A stretch of DNA of 64,000 bases from Agrostemma githago (GCA_958450325.1 OY288243.1:35020678-35084677); one strand, 5' to 3'. Numbered from the stretch's first letter, positions 1 to 12,715 are shown. The notes: generated from the sequence alone by a model not told the origin. Numbers and translations: made by a program.

Positions 1-3000
1 GAGATTATTGACCTTGAATAAGGAAAAGGGTTTAGGGTTGGATAAGGAGGAGCCGCGAAGCGGGTTCGCCTAATCCAACCCTAAACCCTTTTCTGTCCCG
101 TCTTTTGCTGTACCCTATCTTTGAATCACATCCACGACAGGGTTCACCAATACCCTCTTAGGGTTCAGTTTCTTTCGTGATTAGTGACCCTGAATAAGGA
201 AAAGGGTTTGGGGTTGGATTAGGCGGAGCCGCGAAGCGAGTACGCCTAATCCAACCTTAAACCCTTTTCCGTCTCGTCCTATGCTGTATTCCATCTTTGA
301 ATCACATCCAAAACAGGTTTCACAAATACCCTCTTAGGGTTCAGTTTCTTGCGGGATTAGTGACCTTAAATAAGGAAAAGGGTTTAGGGTTGGATTAGGC
401 GGAGCCGCGAAGCGGGTACGCCTAATCCAACCCCAAACCCTTTTCTGTTTCGTCTTATGCTGTACTCCATCTTTGAATCACATCCACAACAGGGTTCACC
501 AATACCTTCTTAGGGTTCAGTTTCTTACGGGATTAGTGACCTTGAATAAGGAAAAGGGTTTAGGGTTGGATTAGGCTGAGCCGCGAAGCGGGTACGCCTA
601 ATTCAACCCTAAACCCTTTTCCGTCCCGTCTTATGCTGTACCCCATCTTTGAATCACATCCACGACAGGGTTCACCAATACCCTCTTAGGGTTCAGTTTC
701 TTGCGGGATTAGTGACCTTGAATAAGGAAAAGGGTTTAGAGTTGGATTAGGGGGAGCCGCGAAGCGGCTCCGCCTAATCCAACCCTAAACCCTTTTCCGT
801 CCCGTCTTATGCTGTACCCCATCTTTGAATCACATCCACGACAGGGTTCACCAATACCCTCTTAGGGTTCAGTTTCTTGCGGGATTTGTGACCTTGAATA
901 AGGTAAAGGGTTTGGGGTTGGATTAGGCGGAGCCGTGCAGCGGGTTGGATTAGGCGGAGCCGCGGAGCGGGTTCGCCTAATCCAACCCTAAACCCTTTTC
1001 CGTCCCATCTTTTGCTGTACCCCATCTTTGAATATCATCCACGACAGGGTTCACCAATACCCTCTTAGGGTTCAGTTTCTTGCGAGATTAGTGACCTTGA
1101 ATAAGGAAAAGGGTTTAGGGTTGGATTAGGCGGAGCCGCGAAGCGGGTATGCCTAATCCAACCCTAAACCCTTTTCCGTCCTGTCTTATGCTTTACCCCA
1201 TCTTTGAATCACGTCCACGACAGGGTTCACCAATACCCTCTTAGGGTTCAGTTTCTTGCGGGATTAGTGACCTTGAATAAGGAAAAGGGTGTAGGGTTGG
1301 ATTAGGCGAACCCGCTTCGCGGCTCCGCCTAATCCAACCCTAAACCCTTTTCCGTCCCGTCTTTTGCTGTACCCCATCTTCGAATCACATCCACGACTGG
1401 GTTCACCAATACCCTCTTAAGGTTCAGTTTCTTGCGGGATTAGTGAACTTGAATAAGGAAAAGGGTTTAGGGTTGGATTAGGCGGAGCCTCGAAGCGGCT
1501 ATGCCTAATCCAACCCTAAACCCCTTTCCGTCCCGTCTTATTCTGTACCCCATTTTTGAATCACATCCACGACAGGGTTCACCAATACCCTCTTAGGGTT
1601 CAGTTTCTTGCGAGATTAGTGACCTTGAATAAGGAAAAGGGTTTAGGGTTGGATTAGGCGGAGCCGCAAAGCGGGTTCGCCTAATCCAACCCTAAACCCT
1701 TTTTCGTCACGTCTTTTGCGGTACCCGATCTTTGAATCACATCGACGACAGGGTTCACCAATATCCTCTGAGGGTTCAGTTTCTTGCGGGATTAGTGACC
1801 TTGAATAAGGAAAAGGGTTTGGGGTTGGATTAGGCGGAGCCGCGAAGCGAGTACGCCTAATCCAACCCTAAACCCTTTTCCGTCCTTGAATAAGGAAAAG
1901 GGTTTAGGGTTGGATTAGGCGGCGCCGCAAAGTGGGTTCGCCTAATCCAACCTTAAACCATTTTCCGTCTCGTCTTTTGCTGTATTCCATCTTTGAATCA
2001 CATCCACAACAGGTTTCACCAATACCCTCTTAGGGTTCAGTTTCTTGCGGGATTAGTGACTTTAAATAAGGAAAAGGGTTTAGGGTTGGATTAGGCGGAG
2101 CCGCGAAGCGGGTACGCCTAATCCAACCCTAAACCCTTTTCCGTCCCGTCTTATGCTGTACCCCATCTTTGAATCACATCCACGACAGGGTTCACCAATA
2201 CCCTCTTAGGGTTCAGTTTCTTGCGAGATTAGTGACCTTGAATAAGGAAAAGGGTTTGGGGTTGGATTAGGCTGAGCCGCAAAGCGGGTTCGCCTAATCC
2301 AACCCTAAACCCTTTTTCGTCCCGTCTTTTGCGGTACCCGATCTTTGAATCACATCGACGACAGGGTTCACCAATATCCTCTGAGGGTTCAGTTTCTTGC
2401 GGGATTAGTGACCTTGAATAAGGAAAAGGGTTTGGGGTTGGATTAGGCGGAGCCGCGAAGCGAGTACGCCCAATCCAACCCTAAACCCTTTTCCGTCCTT
2501 GAATAAGGAAAAGGGTTTAGGGTTGGATTAGGCGGCGCCGCAAAGTGGGTTCGCCTAATCCAACCCTAAACCATTTTCCGTCTCGTCTTTTGCTGTATTC
2601 CATCTTTGAATCACATCCACAACAGGTTTCACCAATACCCTCTTAGGGTTCAGTTTCTTGCGGGATTAGTGACTTTAAATAAGGAAAAGGGTTTAGGGTT
2701 GGATTAGGCGGAGCCGCGAAGCGGGTACGCCTAATCCAACCCTAAACCCTTTTCCGTCCCGTCTTATGCTGTACCCCATCTTTGAATCACAACCACGACA
2801 GGGTTCACCAATACCCTCTTAGGGTTCAGTTTCTTGCGGGATTAGTGACCTTGAATAAGGAAAAGGGTTTGGGGTTGGATTAGGCGGAGCCGCGGAGCGG
2901 GTTCGCCTAATCCAACCCCAAACCCTTTTCCGTCCCGTCTTTTGCTGTACCCCATCTTTGAATCACATCCACGACAGGGTTCACCAATACTCTCTTAGGG

Positions 3001-3248
3001 TTCAGTTTCTTGCGGGATTAGTGACCTTGAATAAGTAAAAGGGTTTAGGTTTGGATTAGGCGGAGCCGCGAAGCGGGTATGCCGAATCCAACCCTAAACC
3101 CTTTTCCGTCCCGTCTTATGCTGTACCCCATCTTTGAATCACATCCACGACAGGGTTCACCAATACCGTCTTAGGGTTCAGTTTCTTGCGAGATTAGTGA
3201 CCTTGAATAAGGAAAAGGGTTTAGGGTTGGATTAGGCGGAAGGGTTGG
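1..3248 (+). repeat. Tandem satellite array, ~178-bp unit with telomere-like hairpin
   Basis: About 18 head-to-tail units with a period near 178 bp, judged from the recurring GATTAGTGACCTTGAATAAGG block. Each unit has an inverted repeat of about 26 bp (AAAAGGGTTTAGGGTTGGAT and its complement) around a short GC-rich loop (GAGCCGCGAAGCGGG), so each unit can fold into a long hairpin. The arms contain TTTAGGG/CCCTAAA, the plant telomere heptamer, but only as single motifs, so this is not a telomere. A higher-order repeat of about 615 bp is visible: the variants with TTTTGCGGTACCCGATC and with GGCGCCGCAAAGTGGG each occur twice (about 1700-1950 and 2320-2560). Small 0- to 30-bp duplications break the phase near 900-960. 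No coding potential. The array stops abruptly at 3248 inside a unit, against a retrotransposon fragment. Confidence 0.93.
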
Positions 3249-6018
3249 ATTACTCTAGTAACATACACACTAGAAGTCATACTTCAACAATTGATTTGCA
3301 GATTTTCTAGACACTTCTAGAAAGCTATCTATCAATGCCATATATTTGTCATTACACTAATGATAAATAATTTCGTACCTAATCTAAACTTGGGAACAAG
3401 TTTGGATATGACAACAATTATCCTTCCTTTACTTTAACCAACATCTTAGATTCATTAATCATTATCTCAGGCAATTTTCTTAGTGAACTCATAGAACATT
3501 AGTATTATTTGCCTTCTTGATACAATGTTCAATCATCTTTTAACATCTCATGCTAAAAGGTAAGAAATCTTATTATTAAGTCACCGATTTACTCATAATA
3601 AAGTGACCTAAACTTAGGACTAATTGAAACGATTTCAATTCCTAATTCTTTAGAAAGAAGCATCCAAATTTTCCTGATTATCAAGATAATCATTCATCAT
3701 ATGTCATGGATTAATTGGATCATCTTTAACATTTTGTCACTTAATGGGAACGGTTTCCTTTATTGAAACAATTGATTTTGGTACTTATAGTAGTAATCTC
3801 CATGACTCTAATTATACAGTCCATACTGTACATTAACACTGATTATAATTTGTCAAAATTATCCTTCACAAGGATAAAATCCATATCTCTAATTTTGAAA
3901 ACAATTCTCAAGATACCAATCGACAAGGGTTGAACAATTCAAACTCATCTTTAATAAATGTGATAAAGGGATTAAATTACAACTACAATTATATGCTAAG
4001 TAAAACGATAATTAATATCTATAATCTTAAACAATTTTAAAATAAAATCATGAAAACTACCCTCAAGTTCGCATAATATTCTAAGATCCTAAACCTTTTG
4101 CCGCTCAAGTGAACTTGGGCTCACTGCTCAAGCTCCAAAAGTAAAGGTAGACAACAACATTGTCAATTACATCAATATGTAATTTTTGGTTCGTCGGAAT
4201 TAGTCATCATATGACAACAACTATTTGCCTCAAAGCCCAAGTCCGACTTGATAGCAATGTTAAGCAAACCAGACTGAACCTGTGGGTAACCGTTACCCAC
4301 CTACTCAGTCCACACACATCGGCAAAGCACCGCTTAGGCAGTCACTTCAACCAATGGTATGAAATTGTTGTAGTGGTCAATTCTGGAAAGGCAATACTTA
4401 ATATTTGTGTGAGGGATTAAATGCATATGGGTCCTAACCATGCCACTAAGTCAACTTACAAGGCGACCTATTAGTTCTAAGCACACAAGTCACAAGTCTC
4501 AAACAATAAAATTCATGCATAGTATGACATAATAATTCAACTGTTACTAGTGATTTGTGCATAAAACAAGTTAAAAGATCCCATATTTTGATTCATAATC
4601 ATATTACAATTCATAATTGCTATTTGGTTTGAACAATTTCACTAATATTTTTCATTTTTCCAACTATGAGGAACAATTTTCCACCCGAAAAAATTGAACG
4701 GATATACAAAACTTGATTCACAATCGACCTGCAACTTATAATTGTCATATAGATGAACGTTTCATCAAAATTAAATAGGACTCGAGAAACTCTTTTCCCG
4801 ACCCATTTATGATAACATGATAATTAAAATTTAAAACATAATCAATATTAGATCTTAAATTAATTTAATAATCAGTCTCAGAATTTAACAAATTAAATTC
4901 TTAGATTAAAATAAACCCTAAAATTGAACTAAATTCGACACAAAATAAACTAACCGTAATTCGCATGAAACTATCATCGAAAACGAAGAGCAACAAGTGG
5001 AACCAGGCCACGTCTAAATAGCCCACATGAATCTTCACTCTTATACAATGGAAATATATCAAAGAATCAACTTGCACATTGGCATATAGCTTACTCCCAC
5101 ATAAAAAGAGCTGACGAAGCAATGAAAGAAGGCATAGATAACAATTTATACATCCCTCTGTCAAAAAAAGGCGAGAACAATTCTCGTACAACGAAAGAGA
5201 TAACCAAATTAATACGCAATTGAATCCTCATAACTAATTATGAGACATAGATTCATGCCGATTAGATTAATACTACGTAACAGGGGCTCTGATACCACTG
5301 TAGGGTTACAACCCTTAAACCCAAGGACCTGTTACGAGTATTAACCGAAAAGACAAAAGTAGAGGGATAACAATTATACCTTATTTGCAGCGGAACAACG
5401 TATTAATAAGAAGTATAATAAACCCAGAAATATATATAATCTTCACGGACAGAATAAATAATCTTCATGGATAGAATAAATAATTCCCACGGACGTACGG
5501 AATAAAACACCCCAAACGTGATGCCTCCTTTGGTATCCACACGGGTACGGAACTGCGACGTATATGCTAGTATAAGGGTTTTGTGAGACGGTCTCACAAA
5601 ATTCTCTCTCTAATAATATATGAATCAATACTCACAATTGTATGATTTGGTTCATCATATGAACCTCCTTATATAGGAGAGATAGGTTACCTACTTAACC
5701 TAGAAGTTATTCCATAACTTCAATTGGTATAATTAGATTATCACAATAACTATAGTTACCATAACTAGATTATTACTATAACTCTAATTACCATAACCCG
5801 ACAGCACAGCTGAGTCGTATTACTACTGACCCGATATATTAGTATACCGATATATTATAAATATCTCGTACACGTTGTGTGTGACCCAATGGGCCCACTT
5901 AAGACTATCAAACATATAACTCATTTATATGTCAACCCGACATCGACCTCTAGCAAGGCATATCGGATACATAGACTTAAGCGTGTTAATCCGTAGGACA
6001 GTGGACATAACTTCTTCA
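3249..6018 (-). mobile_element. Truncated copia-like LTR retrotransposon, left-arm copy
   Basis: This is the palindrome copy of the element at 14266-20533. Its LTR is 5299-6018 (720 bp, minus strand, TG...CA ends), followed outward by a primer-binding site complementary to initiator Met-tRNA (minus-strand TGGTATCAGAGCCCC, just left of 5299). The 5-bp target duplication TGAAG is seen at 6019-6023, matching CTTCA beside the right-arm copy. The internal region is cut at 3249 by satellite after about 2.05 kb, so there is no second LTR. It encodes nothing I can recognise. Because insertion site and target duplication are identical in both arms, the element was present before the arm was duplicated. 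Confidence 0.85.
5299..6018 (-). repeat. LTR (720 bp), left-arm copy
   Basis: Starts on the minus strand with TGAAGAAGTTATGTCC at 6018 and ends CCCTACA at 5299. It matches the LTR at 14266-14985 along its length and the solo LTR at 40319-41026 with more divergence. A TATATAAGG-type promoter-like motif is present (minus strand, near 5680). Confidence 0.85.
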
Positions 6019-6168
6019 TGAAGGTTATAAGGAGTATCTATTTGTTTACCAATTGCACATCATCCAACTGCATTTCATTTGTAGGAATCTGAAACATTAA
6101 AGAAGTGCTTAGAAGAGATTCATGAGCAAAAATATATTTACACTGTTTGACATTGTTAATGGAATATA

Positions 6169-6366
6169 CTCCCTCCGTCCCAATGAATAGTTTGCCTATT
6201 CCATATTTGGGCGTCTTAATGAATTGTTTGCCTTTCTATTTTAGGAATGCTTTTTATATGTAATTTGACCAATCTCATGAGTTTTGCTCCACATGGCACT
6301 CCCTCATTGGCTCCCTTACCCATGGTGCCAAAATCAAAGGCAAACAATTCATTGGAACGGAGGGAG
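6169..6366. mobile_element. Stowaway MITE
   Basis: 198 bp with terminal inverted repeats CTCCCTCCGTCCCAATGAAT at the left end and the complement ATTCATTGGAACGGAGGGAG at the right, flanked by TA on both sides (6167-6168 and 6367-6368). No coding capacity. Stowaway MITEs are mobilised by Tc1/mariner transposases and duplicate TA. The right palindrome arm has the unoccupied site (about 14112), with a single TA and the same flanks, so this insertion happened after the arms were formed. Confidence 0.92.
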
Positions 6367-6654
6367 TATAACATTACCATATATTTATCAAATGGAGACA
6401 TATAAACACGCTTGACAGATGATGGAGATGATAGCTTTTCCAAATCATTCATCAATAGTCCCCAAATACTTAAAATTGATTGCTCAAGTTTATTTTCAGA
6501 CTGTATCATCATCAACAGCTGCCCCTTGAAATCTGAATGTTTTCAAACTAAAAAAGACGTTCACTGTAAAATTAAAAAAGTATTTATTGTATTAGTAAAC
6601 ATTTTTAACTGTGACTATTAGCATTTAAACACATTTAAACTTAAAGATGTGCAA

Positions 6655-6900
6655 GTTACTATTAGCATATGAACAATTTCCAACAATGTGAACAATTTCC
6701 AACATGTGTAGCACATGATAGGTTATGTACATCAAAACAGACAGTGCTACGATAAGTTGTATGAATTATATACAATAAGTTTTACCTTATCTACATCAAA
6801 ACAGACAATGCATTAACTATGTACAAATTTCACACATGTGCGTCATATAGTTCCTTACGTACATCAAAACAAACAGTGCTTTAATTATGTAAATCAGTTG
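6655..6900. repeat. Intronic TGTACATAA minisatellite, left arm
   Basis: Three to four imperfect units of about 60-65 bp with the core TGATGTACATAAG...TTGTACATG (seen here as the complement) in the intron between exons 4 and 5. Related units lie at 7765-7900 in the preceding intron. Divergence between units is high. The same core recurs in the right arm and in the second Ulp1-type gene. Confidence 0.75.
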
Positions 6901-7764
6901 CTTACCTTGCAGACATATCTAACACAAATGCATAGTCTGTCACATATTTCTCCTCGGCGCTCAGACTGGTTAAAAAGCTGATGTTCCTTTGTATGAAAGG
7001 AGATTTGAAAACAGCTGGTATTGCTTGTTTCCTCTTGTATTGTACTTCAATTTCTTTTTCATTCAGGTCATCATCTTTCTGACATGCATTCCCCACTATT
7101 GGTGGAGTGACCAAGTTTTCAACAATATCTGGGCTCTCCGGAATGACATTTTTCACAGCATTAGAAGTTTCTAAATTAACATTTTCTATTGCATGCGCAG
7201 GGGTAGATTCCTTATTTACCACATATTCCACAAGCTTGTTATTGAACACTTGTTCATTCCTAACAGTAGTACCTTCCACAGCCACATTCTCCATATCCAC
7301 AATTTCCACACTCTTGTAATTGAACACTTGTTCATTTACGATAGGAGTTTTTTCTTTACCCACATATTCTGCATCTTCATTTGTCAGGGGAGTAACTTGA
7401 GTGTCAGAATATGAGACATGGTTAATATCTTGACTCAGTTGAAAGCTCTCATCTGAGTTCAGTAAACTATATCTTGGCATCATTGGGTCTCTCTCCTTCT
7501 TCTTCTTCTTCTTCTTCTTCTTTTGTACCTCATTCTTTTTGCCAGAAACAACTTCTTCTACTATCTGATCTAACATCTCTATTACGTGTGAAGTCAGATC
7601 ATCTAGACCAAAGTCTGTATCTGAGAAGGTAGGGAATTCCTTTTGACATGTAGAAGGTATTTTTTCTTCTTCTTTTGTGTTGTCATCGTTGACAACTTGT
7701 GATGCAATATGAGTAATATCCTTCCATTTATCTCCAGATTCCAGGCAGTAAAAGATGAAAAATA

Positions 7765-7900
7765 AATACTATATACAAGTTATAATTATACAACACATAT
7801 TAACTTATGTACATCAAAGCAGACACTATTTTAACTATGCATAAATTTTGAACATGTGCAACAAATATTAACTTATGTACATCAAAACAGACACTTCTAT
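7765..7900. repeat. Intronic TGTACATAA minisatellite, ~2 units
   Basis: Two units in the intron between exons 3 and 4 of the left-arm gene. The right arm has about six units in the same intron (12325-12715), so copy number changed after the palindrome formed. Confidence 0.75.
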
Positions 7901-9832
7901 TGTGTCTAAATTCTATAAATGGATATAATTGTTACTGTAGTGTATATACCAGTAGAAAAATAAAAAAAATATTACCATTTTCTCTTGATGGTTGTTTTCT
8001 TCTCGTTTCTGCAAGTTTGTTTATAAATTCATTTGCCAAATTTTTCAAGTCTAGTTGTGGTTTGCATTGGGGGGAGCCAAGTTTTGAATTTTTATTGCAT
8101 CTTTTAAACCCCTGAAAGACTTTGAGAATTGACAAGATTTGTTGATTAAATTTTGCACCCAGTGCATTGCTTCCTTTGGCTCCTCATTTTCATCTTTTAT
8201 TTCCTCCTCCACTTTCACTAGCTTCTCTTTTTCCATTACAGAAGAAATCTTTGCAGTACAAGTTTTAGAGTTATCCACCATGTACCAATCAACGGGTTGT
8301 AATGGCAACACAAAGCCATTACCAAATGTACCCGATTTCTTTGCTTCGTTCAATATTCTCTTTGAAATGGAGTCTTGTGTCCAGAACAACATTGTTGGAA
8401 AAGAACGAATACGTTTGCTGTTTCTGAAACACATTCTTTGCAAATATATAAACACAAAGACCATTATAGGTCCATCAAAGCACTTGTTTCTCTCTGTTGT
8501 ATTCATTTTCCACAAATCAACAGCCTCAATGAAAGCATCAAGGCAAAATTTGCACCAATTAAATGTAGGTACCAATGACAAGTTGATTAAAGATTTCAAT
8601 ATCTTTATGCTTGAGGTTACAGAACAACGACCCTCTATAAAAATAGAGCAAAGATAAACAATGAAGTTCCTCTTGAATTGATCCCCCCCCCCTTCCGTCT
8701 GTCTTGTTAGCATGAATTGCAACACACTGTTTGTTATCTTGGAACCTTTAAGTTGTTGTTTGAACTCATCAACTAATCGATTATATTCAATGTCCTTGTC
8801 ATCATATGACGCTAATACAATATCATTCGGTCCCATAGGAATCCCAGTTCCTATGTGTACATCCAAATTTGTAACCTGAAGTGTCTTTCCTTTACATGAT
8901 GATGAATCAGGGTCAAAATTGGAAACAAGCCAATGAGCAAGCTTGAGACTTCTCTTACATTTAGAAAAATTATATCCCCAAACCCCAATTCCTTAATATC
9001 TGCAATTTGCTTCTCTGACAGATTTGTTACAAATTTAAACAAACTTTCAAGGGACATCCTTGTGGTCAATGATGGGAGTTCATTCACTGCATGTAAAACC
9101 CTCTTCCTTCTAGTTTTTGTAGGTTTTGTAGGCTTATTAATGACAGCTGTAAATTTGAGTGAGGAAAACATATTTAAATGATATGTATAGAGGGCATATC
9201 TAACAAGTTCAAGTTCTATGAACAGATAATTAAAACAACTAATGTACATACCTACAATTGCATCTGACAGTAAGTGTAATTTCGATTTCGGTGTCTGAAA
9301 ACTACCATCCTTAGAATCATCAGAATTGGGAGCATCATTTACTTCTACCCGTCTCTTTTTACATGCAACTATACATAAATTACGAAAAATCAATATGCAT
9401 CATTGAGGCACACACAGATCTGAGAGTATAGGGTTCAATATAAGTTTATATACCTTCGATCTGATGAGTAGCTTCCCTCTTTGCTCCAGTTTTTTCCTGA
9501 TTTGTTTTCATCTTTTTTGTTAACCTAATTTACGTCAAATAAAATAAGAACAGAGACAACTGAGTACCTAATTTGCATAAATTGAATAATCATCGATACT
9601 TGAATCCTAATGCAGTAAGACAGTATTCAAACCTAAATCAAAAATAATTGCATACTGCGAGTATTATTTTATACCAATCTTCAAGAAATCGTTTCAAAAA
9701 CAACAATATAACACACAGTACCGCAATGTTGAAGATAATTGGAAAAGATAAGATAGAATAAACTTACAGTACTGGATTGTTGAAGATAATCCGGAAAGAT
9801 CTTAAGAGTCCACTTTCTTTTTTTCTTTTTCG

Positions 9833-10396
9833 TTTTTGTGTTTTTGTAGTTATGAAGTAGGTCAGATATCAATTTTGAGTATTCTTTATGGGCTTTAATT
9901 AAATAAACATGCTCTTGTTAAGATACGGAGTACTATGTTCGAGTATTCGATGTATAATCAAGTTATGATCATTGAAAATAGGAGAAATTCTAAGTATATA
10001 AGATATTATATTTTGTACATATGTTTATTGGAAAACATAAGAGATAAATACTTTTAGTGTACATAATGTAGATTTTAGCGTACATAAATTAATTACTTAA
10101 ATATCAAATTCTAAGTGTATAAAATATTATATGTTGTACATAAGTTTATAGTAAAACATGACTACTTTAAGTGTACATAAAGTAAACTGTAGCGTACATA
10201 GGTTATCTTAATACATTCGTAAATATTTGAATATGTGCTTATATATATCGAATATACACTTATGTGCTATTGTGTGAAGGTTCCTATATACAACACATAT
10301 TTATATAACAGTTGTGCATATTTCGTCCCAGGTTATGTTAGAGATGTTCCTTGTACATATTTGTATTTTGATGGGTACATAACATATGCAATTAAT
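9833..10396. other. Palindrome spacer, AT-rich, no gene
   Basis: 564 bp between the arms and between the two divergently oriented ATGs. It contains two imperfect copies of a ~120-bp unit (about 9975-10085 and 10095-10205) with the motifs AAGTGTACATAA and TAGCGTACATA. Its left edge (TTTTTGTAGTTATGA) resembles sequence upstream of the second Ulp1-type gene (about 32808-32828), so it is probably original 5' flank of this gene family. No coding potential found. Confidence 0.7.
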
Positions 10397-12324
10397 GAAA
10401 AAGAAAAAAAGAAAGTGGACTCTTAAGATCTTTCCGGATTATCTTCAACAATCCAGTACTGTAAGTTTATTCTATCTTATCTTTTCCGATTATCTTCAAC
10501 ATTGCGGTACTGTGTGTTATGTTGTTGTTTTTGAAACGATTTCTTGAAGATTAGTATAATATAATACTCGCTGTATGCAATTATTTTCGATTTAGGTTTG
10601 AATACTGTCTTACTACATTAGAATTCAAGTATCGATGATTATTCAACTTATGCAAATTAGGTACTCAGTTGTCTCTGTTCTTATTTTTATTTGACGTAAA
10701 TTAGGTTAACAAAAAAGATGAAAACAAATCAGGAAAAAACTGGAGCAAAGAGGGAAGCTACTCATCAGATCGAAGGTATATAAACTTATATTGAACCCTA
10801 TACTCTCAGATCTGTGTGTGCCTCAATGATGCATATTGATTTTTCGTTATTTATGTATAGTTGCATGTAAAAAGAGACGGGTAGAAGTAAATGATGCTCC
10901 CAATTATGATGATTCTAAGGATGGTAGTTTTTAGACACCGAAATCGAAATTACACTTACTGTCAGATGCAATTGTAGGTATGTACATTAGTTGTTTTAAT
11001 TATCTGTTCATAGAACTTGAACTTGTTAGATATGCCCTCTATACATATCATTTAAATCTGTTTTCCTCACTCAAATTTACAGTTGTCATTAATAAGCCTA
11101 CAAAACCTACAAAAACTAGAAGTAAAAGGGTTTTACATGCAGTGAATGAACTCCCATCATTGACCACAAGGATGTCCCTTGAAAGTTTGTTTAAATTTGT
11201 AACAAATCTGTTAGAGAAGCAAATTGCAGATATTAAGGAATTGGGGTTTGGGGACATAATTTTTCTAAATGTAAGAGAAGTCCCAGCCAAGCTTGCTCAT
11301 TGGCTTGTTTCCAATTTTGACCCTGATTCATCATCATATAAAGGAAAGACACTTCAGGTTACGAATTTGGATGTACACATAACAACTGGGTTTCCTATGG
11401 GACCGAATGATATTGTATTAGCGTCATATGATGACAAGGACGTTGAATATAATCGATTAGTTGATGAGTTCAAGCAACAGTTTAAAGGTTCCAAGATAAC
11501 AAACGGTGTGTTGCAATTCATGCTAACAAGACAGACGGAAGGGGGGGGGGATCAATTCAAGAGGAACTTCATTATTTATCTTTGCTCTATTTTTATAGAG
11601 GGTAGCTGTTCTGTAACCCCAAGCATAAAGATATTGAAATCTTTAATCAACTTGTCATTGGTACCTACATTTAATTGGTGCAAATTTTGCCTTGATGCTT
11701 TCATTGAGGCTGTTGATTTGTGGAAAATGAATACAGCAGAGAGAAACAAGTGCTTTGATGGACCTATAATGGTCTTTGTGTTTATATATCTGCAAAGAAT
11801 GTGTTTCAGAAACCGCAAACCTATTCGTTCTTTTCCAACAATGTTGTTCTGGACACAAGAGTCCATTTCAAAGAGAATATTGAACGAAGCAAGGAAATCG
11901 GGTACATTTGGTAATGGCTTTGTGTTGCCATTACAACCCGTTGATTGATACAAGGTGGATAACTCTAAAACCTGTACCGCAAAGGTTTCTTCCGTAATGG
12001 AAAAAGAGAAGATAGTGAAAGTGGAGGAGGAAATAAAAGATGAAAATGAGGAGCCAAAGGAAGCAATGCACTGGGCGCAAAATTTAATCAACAAATCTTG
12101 TCAATTCTCAAAGTCTTTCAGGGGTTTGAAAGATGCAATAAAAATTACAAAAGTTGCCTCCCCCCAATGCAAACCACTACTAGACTTGGAAAATTTGGCA
12201 TATGAATTTATAAACAAACTTGCATAAACGAGAAGAGAACAACCATCAAGAGAGAATGGTAATATTGTTTTTTATTTTTCTACTGGTATATGCACTACAG
12301 TAGCAATTATATCCATTCATAGAA

Positions 12325-12715
12325 TTTAGACACATAGAAGTGTCTGTTTTGATGTACATAAGTTAATATCTGTTGCACATGTTCAAAATTTATGCATAGT
12401 TAAAACAATGTCTGTTTTGATGTACATAAGTTACTGTGTTGCACATGTTGGAATTTGTACATGGTTATAGAAGTGTCTGTTTTGATGTACATAAGTTACT
12501 ATCTGTTGCACATGTTCAAAATTTGTACATTAATTAAAACAGTGTTTGTTTTGATGTACATAAGTTACTATGTGTTGTACATGTTGGAATTTGTACATGG
12601 TTATAGAAGTGTCTGTTTTGATGTACATAAGTTAATATCTGTTGCACATGTTCAAAATTTATGCATAGTTAAAACAGTGTCTGCTTTGATGTACATAAGT
12701 TAATATGTGTTGTAT
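12325..12715 (+). repeat. Intronic TGTACATAAGTTA minisatellite, ~6 units
   Basis: Six units of about 62-65 bp. The consensus core is TGTCTGTTTTGATGTACATA followed by AGTTA, a GTTGCACATGTT block, AATTTGTACAT and GTTA(T/A)A. Located between exons 3 and 4. A second, more diverged cluster lies at 13615-13830 between exons 4 and 5. Confidence 0.88.

Larger units (their letters stand above)
6050..9511 (-). pseudogene. Ulp1-type MULE-associated gene, N-terminal exons, left-arm copy
   Basis: Six exons can be aligned to the right-arm copy: a 58-nt first exon from the ATG at 9509-9511, then exons near 9252-9368, about 8000-9150, 6910-7740, 6377-6572 and 6050-6090. The long third exon encodes the conserved block also seen at 11083-12258 and 33756-34897 (key residues PTFNWC, AFIEAVDLWKMN, GPIMVFVFIYLQ). 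The fourth is low-complexity, with a nine-lysine run and acidic VEN/VNxE-like repeats. Compared with the right arm it keeps the tryptophan and glutamine codons that are stops there. It has its own 4-base deletion near 8945 that shifts frame, and the acceptor before exon 4 reads GG instead of AG (about 7742). The C-terminal C48 part is absent because the arm ends first. Function unknown; related ORFs travel with Mutator-like elements. Confidence 0.75.
3249..9832 (-). repeat. Left arm of ~6.6-kb palindrome
   Basis: Read on the minus strand, this arm matches 10397-17043 almost base for base, with a 564-bp spacer between them. The outer boundary is seen where TTACTCTAGTAAC abuts satellite at 3248, while the other arm continues with different sequence after 17043. 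The inner boundary is in the poly-pyrimidine run near 9832. Contents from outside in: a truncated copia-like LTR element (3249-6018), a Stowaway MITE unique to this arm (6169-6366), and six exons of an Ulp1-type gene on the minus strand. Length differences from the right arm are explained by the MITE (+200 bp) and about four fewer minisatellite units near 7800. Confidence 0.92.

Noticed and set aside
1..3248. Chromosome end (telomere) or CRISPR array
   Set aside because: TTTAGGG is present only as isolated motifs in a ~178-bp satellite, not as perfect heptamer runs. Units have no unique spacers, and the genome is a plant.
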